DNA from: Pseudomonadota bacterium
GTDB taxonomy: Bacteria > Pseudomonadota > Alphaproteobacteria > UBA828 > JAPUJA01
Direction of reading: 5' to 3'
Length of the DNA stretch: 9,906 nucleotides
Assembly: GCA_027296525.1 (NCBI GenBank)
Contig: JAPUJA010000244.1
Span: 1-9,906, forward strand
How positions within the stretch are numbered: position 1 is the first letter of the stretch; every line of letters starts with the position of its first letter. The notes below the pieces were generated by a model. That model made no database searches. It saw only the letters and a program-made list of their open reading frames with translations, and was not told where the DNA came from. Of the stretch, positions 6,445 through 9,906 are shown piece after piece. The translations under genes and the position numbers were made by a program.

Positions 6445-7218
6445 TCAGCCCCGGTAGCGCGTGAGGCGGAGCGCGATCAAGCTCGCGCAGATCGTCACGG
6501 TCAGCAGGATGAGGCCGACGATATTGACCGATGGATTGACGCCCTTGCGCAACATGCCCCACAGGAAGGTCGGCAGCGTGTTGCCGCCGCCGATCGTGAA
6601 GATGGTGATGATGAAATCGTCGATCGAGAGCGCCATGGCGACGAGTGCCGCCCCGATGACCGTCGGGCGCACGATGGGCAGCGTGATGGACGAGAACGCC
6701 CGGAAGGGCGTCGCGCCGAGATCGCGGGCCGAGTTCACGATGGCGTAGTCGAAGTTCGCCATGCGCGCGTGCACGATCAGGATCACGAAGGGCTGAGTAA
6801 AGACGAGGTGGCTCAGGATCACCGTGTGCAGGCCGAGCTTCATGCCGACCCCGGCGTAGTAGGTCAGCAACGCAACGCCGAGCACGAGCGGGGGGAGCAT
6901 CACGGGAAGCGTCAACGCGGCGATGTTGACGCTGGCGAAACGCCGGCGCATCCTCGAGAGACCCATCGCCGCCATGGTCCCGATGACCGTCGAGACGACG
7001 CCGACCGTGCCGGTGACGGTCAAGCTGTTTTCGAACGCGGTCCAGAAGGCGCCCCGCGCGAACAACGTCTCGAACCAGATGAGCGAGAAACCCGTCAGCG
7101 GAAAGCTGATGAGCGAGCTTTTGCTGAAGCAGAAGAGGACGAGGATTAACAGCGGGGACAGCATGAACACCACCGTTCCCCAGCCGAAAACGTGCCAGAG
7201 CGTGGCGCGCGCGTTCAT
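6445..7218 (-). CDS. ABC transporter permease, PotC-like (spermidine/putrescine type)
   Basis: This 257-residue inner-membrane permease has about six membrane helices. The EAA-type loop that docks the ATPase is NSARDLGATPFRAFSSITLP (residues 162-181). SIDDFIITIFTIGGGNTLP (198-216) matches the conserved PotC segment that follows it. PotC pairs with PotB to form the channel of polyamine-type importers. ATG 7218 overlaps the PotB-like stop as ATGA, which shows tight translational coupling, and GAGG lies eight bases upstream. An open frame continues upstream to 7461 but there it overlaps the PotB-like gene and has no membrane-protein character, so the short start is preferred. The exact solute cannot be read from the permease. 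Confidence 0.9.
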   Translation of the reverse strand: MNARATLWHVFGWGTVVFMLSPLLILVLFCFSKSSLISFPLTGFSLIWFETLFARGAFWTAFENSLTVTGTVGVVSTVIGTMAAMGLSRMRRRFASVNIAALTLPVMLPPLVLGVALLTYYAGVGMKLGLHTVILSHLVFTQPFVILIVHARMANFDYAIVNSARDLGATPFRAFSSITLPIVRPTVIGAALVAMALSIDDFIITIFTIGGGNTLPTFLWGMLRKGVNPSVNIVGLILLTVTICASLIALRLTRYRG

Positions 7219-8063
7219 CCCCTTGGCCTCAACCATTCGCGCAAGGCGAACGCGACGATCCCGACCGTGAGGAGCGCGATCGCGATCATCGTGAAGGCGA
7301 GCGCCGAGCCCAAGGGCGCGTTGAACCGGAAGCCGAACTGAAGCTGGATCAAGACGCCGATCATCGAGGTGTAAGGCCCGCCGACAAGCTGCGGCGTCAC
7401 GTAATCCCCGGCCGCGAACAGGTAGGTGAGCGTGAAGGCGAACAGGATGCCGATGCGGCATTGCGGCAGGATGATGTCACGAACGACCCGCCAATGGGAC
7501 GCGCCGAGATCCTGCGCGCACCGAAGTGGTGTGTCCTCGACGCCGCGAAGCGCGCCGTAGATCGGCAAGATCGCAAGCGGCAGGGTGTAGTGCCCGAGCG
7601 TGATTACCACCGCCGCCGGGTTGTAGAGAAAGACCGTGATGGGATCCCGAATGAGCCCGAGGCTCAACAGGGCGGAATTAAGCACGCCGTTCTCGCCGAG
7701 GATCGTCTTCCAGACGTAGATCTTCGTCAGATACCCGCCGAAGAGCGTGATCAGCACGATGAAGAGGAACGTGTCCCCGAAACGACCTACCTTGAACCGG
7801 ATGTAGAAGGAGAAACCGAAGGCCACGACGGTGACGAGGACGGCGATGGTGAGCGCGACGAGGAATGTAAAGAGGATCGAGGCGTTGTAGTCGGTCACCG
7901 TCTGGATGTAGTTCGCGAGCGAGGCGTCGGGACGCATCTTGAAGGCGCTCACGCGCCAGAAGCTCACCACGAAGAAGTAGACGAGGGGGGCGACGAAGAT
8001 CAGGAGGAACGCGGTCCAGGACGGGGCGACAAGCAGGCCCCGCGCCCTGAGCAAGCGGATCAT
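7215..8063 (-). CDS. ABC transporter permease, PotB-like (spermidine/putrescine type)
   Basis: This 282-residue permease, counted from ATG 8063, has about six membrane helices. The first hydrophobic stretch is APSWTAFLLIFVAPLVYFFV. The ATPase-docking EAA loop is EDTPLRCAQDLGASHWRVVR (residues 176-195), followed by DIILP. GDYVTPQLVGGP (219-230) is typical of PotB proteins. It should form a heterodimer with the PotC-like protein encoded directly downstream (ATGA overlap). The frame also allows ATG 8099 (294 residues). ATG 8063 is preferred because it starts MIRLLRARG just before the first helix and overlaps an upstream stop as ATGA; neither start has a good Shine-Dalgarno. The stop of the binding-protein gene lies 115 bp upstream, where a potA-type ATPase gene would often sit. 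Confidence 0.88.
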   Translation of the reverse strand: MIRLLRARGLLVAPSWTAFLLIFVAPLVYFFVVSFWRVSAFKMRPDASLANYIQTVTDYNASILFTFLVALTIAVLVTVVAFGFSFYIRFKVGRFGDTFLFIVLITLFGGYLTKIYVWKTILGENGVLNSALLSLGLIRDPITVFLYNPAAVVITLGHYTLPLAILPIYGALRGVEDTPLRCAQDLGASHWRVVRDIILPQCRIGILFAFTLTYLFAAGDYVTPQLVGGPYTSMIGVLIQLQFGFRFNAPLGSALAFTMIAIALLTVGIVAFALREWLRPRG

Positions 8064-8134
8064 CGGTCGAGCAACGGGGCCAGCTCGCCGCACAAGCATT
8101 TGCGGCGAACCGGCTCCCCGATCGCGATCGTCAT
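8060..8134 (-). other. Short open frame (24 codons) coupled to the PotB-like start; possible gene remnant
   Basis: ATG 8134 opens a 24-residue frame, MTIAIGEPVRRK ending APLLDR, whose TGA (8062-8060) overlaps ATG 8063 of the PotB-like gene. The frame is open upstream into the 3' end of the binding-protein gene. It could be a leader peptide that couples translation, the remaining tail of a deleted gene such as potA, or chance. Similarity to PotA is not evident by eye. Confidence 0.2.
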
Positions 8135-8178
8135 CGGCGGGACGCGGTCCCGGACGGAGGCGGGTTCCTCACCGCGGT

Positions 8179-9360
8179 TCACGCCTGGAGGAAGCGCTCC
8201 CAACCCTGGAGGATCTGGTCGTAGTTCAAGAAATCGCCCTCCTGCTCGGTGCTCCACGGCGGATAGGGACCTCCCGTCTTTTCGAACCAGCCGGCGATGT
8301 CCTCGTAGTGATAGAGGCTACGCGGCAGCTCGTCGAGCAGCGGCACGGCATCCTCCACCGTCACGGCCGTCAGGTTGAGGTTCGCCGTGTTCGCCTGCGC
8401 TTCGGGCGACAGGGTGTGGTTCAAGATCTTGTAGTTGAGATCCTTGTGCGGCGCATCGCGGATCATCGAGAAGATATCCACGAAGACGAGCGCCCCCTCC
8501 TTCGGGATCACCCAGTCGAGCTTCGGCGCGTCCTCGCCGGCCCAGGCGGCCGTCGGCGTCCAAGCCGGGGCGATGACCACCTCGCCGTTCGCGAACAGCG
8601 CCGCGAGTTCGCCGTAGCTTGGGACCACCGTGCGCGCGTACTCTTTCTTGATCTTGATGAGCCAGGCGATCGTCTGATCGAGCTCCTCCTGGGTGATGCG
8701 CGTCGGGGTCTTGGTGCTGGTCGCCGCGAGCGGCGAGTGCACCATGATGCCCATCACGTCATAGACCATGCCGACCCGGCCCTTGTAGCGCTCATCGGTC
8801 AGCGCGTGCCAGGAGTCCGGCGGCTCCTGGATGACCTCGGCGTTGTACATGAGCGGCACGTCGCCCCAGACGAAGGGCAGGCCGATCACCGTGTTGCCTT
8901 CGTCGATCGGCATGAAGTCCTTGATCTCGGGATAGATCCCGGCGTAGTTCGGGATGCGGTCGAGATCGAGCGGCTCAAGGATGCCGGCCGCACGGTAAAC
9001 CGGGAGATAGATCTCGGCCGGCGTGGCAATGTCCATGGTCCCGACGCCACCGGCCGACGCCGCCGCGATAATCTCCTCGTTCGTGCCGATGTAGGTGGGC
9101 TTCAGCTCGATACCGTTCTTCTCAAGCCAGTTGTCGACGTTGATGCCGTCGTCGTAGCCCTGCCAGCCCATGAAGTTGACGCCTGTCGCGGCGGAGGCGT
9201 TCGTTCCGGGCAGACCCACCGCCGCGGCACCAACGGCGGCGGCGGCGCCCAGTCCGAACTCGCGTCGGGTCAATGGCAAGTAGTGGCGCGAGCGCACGAG
9301 ACCCGTCTCGGAAACGCGGACCTCGGTGCGCAGGGGTGAAATAGGCCTCTTCCCGTTCAT
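8179..9360 (-). CDS. ABC transporter substrate-binding protein, PotD/PotF-like, Tat-exported
   Basis: This 393-residue periplasmic binding protein has a twin-arginine signal: LTRREFGLG (Arg32-Arg33), an Ala-rich core, and a probable cut after NASA (about residue 57). The mature protein begins near VNFMGWQGYDDG, equivalent to the ligand-binding Trp-x-x-Tyr region of PotD/PotF. YKGRVGMVYDVMG and DWVIPKEGALVFVDIFSM match PotD-type segments and keep an Asp at positions that bind polyamine amines in E. coli PotD. Other ligand residues differ (for example Phe-Val-Asp where PotD has Trp-Met-Asp), so the solute may not be spermidine or putrescine. ATG 9360 is chosen because AGGAGG lies 11 bases upstream and the signal then fits Tat length; an ATG at 9393 would lie inside the putative operator. 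It is the first gene of the cluster with the two permeases. Confidence 0.88.
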   Translation of the reverse strand: MNGKRPISPLRTEVRVSETGLVRSRHYLPLTRREFGLGAAAAVGAAAVGLPGTNASAATGVNFMGWQGYDDGINVDNWLEKNGIELKPTYIGTNEEIIAAASAGGVGTMDIATPAEIYLPVYRAAGILEPLDLDRIPNYAGIYPEIKDFMPIDEGNTVIGLPFVWGDVPLMYNAEVIQEPPDSWHALTDERYKGRVGMVYDVMGIMVHSPLAATSTKTPTRITQEELDQTIAWLIKIKKEYARTVVPSYGELAALFANGEVVIAPAWTPTAAWAGEDAPKLDWVIPKEGALVFVDIFSMIRDAPHKDLNYKILNHTLSPEAQANTANLNLTAVTVEDAVPLLDELPRSLYHYEDIAGWFEKTGGPYPPWSTEQEGDFLNYDQILQGWERFLQA

Positions 9361-9377
9361 TGGAAGCTCTCCCTCCT

Positions 9378-9412
9378 GCTTGTTTGCTAACAAGCTTGTT
9401 TGTTAATAAACA
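9378..9412 (-). promoter_or_regulatory. AT-rich operator-like repeats upstream of the binding-protein gene
   Basis: Two 16-bp direct repeats, GCTTGTTTGCTAACAA (9378-9393) and GCTTGTTTGTTAATAA (9394-9409), differ at two positions. They create a perfect 12-bp palindrome AACAAGCTTGTT (9389-9400) and an outer inverted repeat, TGTTTgcTAAC (9381-9391) with GTTAatAAACA (9402-9412). The block is AT-rich in GC-rich surroundings, lies 18 bp before ATG 9360, and contains a -10-like TATTAA on the minus strand (9408-9403). A dimeric repressor, for example of the TetR type, is a reasonable guess; no regulator gene is seen. Confidence 0.5.
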
Positions 9413-9609
9413 GTGTCCCCGCGCCGCACCGTGTCGGTCCGTCGCGGCGGCCCCGGTCCCGATATCATGCCACAAGCGTCCCGGTCTCACCAGAGCCTTG
9501 AATCTTCCGACACGGCTCGTCCCCGCCGCCGGGCCTGCCGTGTGATCGGCCAGCATTGCTCGACCCAGCGCAAACCGCCTCGAGGACGTTCGGACGAAGA
9601 TGCTGTGAC

Positions 9610-9684
9610 CGCGACGTTCATCCTGGGGGTGGGCTTCGTGGACGTCACCGACGAGATCGGGGTTTACGAATCGCTCTTCCGGGA
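9610..9684 (+). pseudogene. 75-bp fragment of a HAD class IIA hydrolase gene
   Basis: This stretch matches 4633-4707 of the HAD gene at 70 of 75 positions without gaps, and translates as TFILGVGFVDVTDEIGVYES followed by LFR. It corresponds to residues 128-152 of the hydrolase. Sequence similarity ends sharply on both sides. Three of the five differences are at third codon positions, which suggests descent from a working homologue rather than neutral decay. The piece alone cannot fold or function as an enzyme. Confidence 0.85.
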
Positions 9685-9701
9685 TGCGCTGAAAGCGCAA
9701 A

Positions 9702-9718
9702 GCGGACTCGAATGTCCG
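9702..9718. repeat. Short hairpin CGGAC/GTCCG
   Basis: CGGAC (9702-9706) and GTCCG (9714-9718) form a 5-bp stem around TCGAATx-type loop bases, 17 bp after the HAD fragment. The right arm is shared with the next palindrome, so the two structures compete. Confidence 0.4.
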
Positions 9719-9743
9719 ATTTTGGGGGCAAAGCGGACGTCGG
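9711..9743. repeat. REP-like dispersed repeat, copy 2, palindromic
   Basis: Within this unit GTCCGATTTTG (9714-9724) pairs with CAAAGCGGAC (9729-9738) with one mismatch and one bulge. The unit matches 545-576 near the other end of the window (27 of 33 columns by hand). It resembles intergenic palindromes seen in many alphaproteobacteria. Confidence 0.65.
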
Positions 9744-9760
9744 AGGATGGGGTCTTTGAC

Positions 9761-9784
9761 GTCTGCTTATAGCCATAAGCGGAC
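9761..9784. repeat. Hairpin with 10-bp stem, REP-like
   Basis: GTCTGCTTAT (9761-9770) pairs with ATAAGCGGAC (9775-9784), with one G-T pair and a four-base loop AGCC. The GCGGAC arm is the same as in the neighbouring palindrome. No T-run follows, so it is not a classical terminator. Confidence 0.7.
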
Positions 9785-9807
9785 CTAAGGACGAGGGTTG
9801 GAGGTCC
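9781..9807. repeat. Hairpin GGACCT/AGGTCC
   Basis: GGACCT (9781-9786) and AGGTCC (9802-9807) form a perfect 6-bp stem with a 15-base loop. The left arm overlaps the right arm of the preceding hairpin, so only one of the two can form at a time. Confidence 0.4.
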
Positions 9808-9906
9808 GAGAATCTCCGTTCACATCAACTGAACGATGGAATAGGGGTGATGGTCTGAATCCTGGTCTTCCGACCGGCGTTACACTCCCAGCCCGGCGAG
9901 GGCAAA

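Larger units (their letters stand above)
9413..9906. other. Gene-poor region with no convincing CDS
   Basis: About 490 bp upstream of the transporter cluster. Open frames on both strands have low-complexity, shadow-like translations. The first 197 bp (9413-9609) show nothing recognisable, although the promoter of the binding-protein gene may reach into it. After that come a transplanted HAD-gene fragment (9610-9684), a run of hairpins (9702-9807), and about 100 bp (9808-9906) with nothing recognised. At the very edge the minus strand could encode FALAGLGV and a stop (9906-9880), which is too short to interpret. Confidence 0.6.

Noticed and set aside
9122..9700. 192-codon minus-strand frame through the transporter leader
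   Set aside because: It overlaps the binding-protein gene in another frame, crosses the operator and the antisense of the HAD fragment, and resembles no family.
9413..9772. 119-codon plus-strand frame containing the HAD fragment
   Set aside because: Only the 75-bp fragment is protein-like; the rest is low-complexity and includes palindrome sequence.
9880..9906. C-terminal end of another minus-strand gene at the right edge (FALAGLGV, stop)
   Set aside because: Eight codons are too few to separate from chance.

Overview
The window is GC-rich and densely coding. It looks like an alphaproteobacterial chromosome, probably Rhodospirillales-like. The clues are a TipF-like degenerate EAL protein with a CtrA-box-like sequence upstream, a TIGR01459-type HAD hydrolase, an HpnL-family membrane protein, and intergenic palindromic repeats of kinds common in alphaproteobacteria. 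No tRNA, rRNA, CRISPR array, insertion sequence or phage gene was seen. The assignment rests on reading protein motifs by eye.

Left block, minus strand (2770 to 1): a PQQ-dependent sugar dehydrogenase-type lipoprotein, then an HpnL/flippase-like multispanning membrane protein 16 bp later. After a 149-bp spacer with a palindromic repeat comes an isoprenylcysteine-carboxylmethyltransferase-like membrane enzyme. That last gene runs off the left edge and carries an apparent one-base deletion near 354-356, so it is a pseudogene or contains a sequence error.

Centre, plus strand (2825 to 5119): a membrane-anchored, coiled-coil, degenerate EAL protein (TipF-like), then a class IIA HAD hydrolase. A 54-bp divergent spacer separates this pair from the left block. 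A candidate CtrA box lies inside the first codons of the dehydrogenase, facing the EAL gene. Three short tandem duplications (15, 26 and 15 bp units) lie in or between these two genes.

Right block, minus strand (9360 to 5212): a Tat-exported PotD-like binding protein, two PotB/PotC-like permeases joined by an ATGA overlap, then an acetamidase/formamidase-family enzyme after a 219-bp spacer holding an inverted pair of REP-like palindromes. No ABC ATPase gene is visible in the cluster. The simplest reading is uptake of a small nitrogenous compound coupled to amide hydrolysis. An AT-rich double repeat/palindrome just upstream of the binding protein looks like its operator.

Right edge (9413 to 9906): about 490 bp without a convincing gene. 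It holds a 75-bp copy (about 93% identical) of an internal piece of the HAD gene, followed directly by a run of hairpins, one of which matches the repeat in the left spacer. No clearly new multi-gene system was found. The most unusual items are the transplanted HAD fragment beside the hairpins, the ATPase-less transporter, the CtrA-box candidate and the frameshifted methyltransferase.
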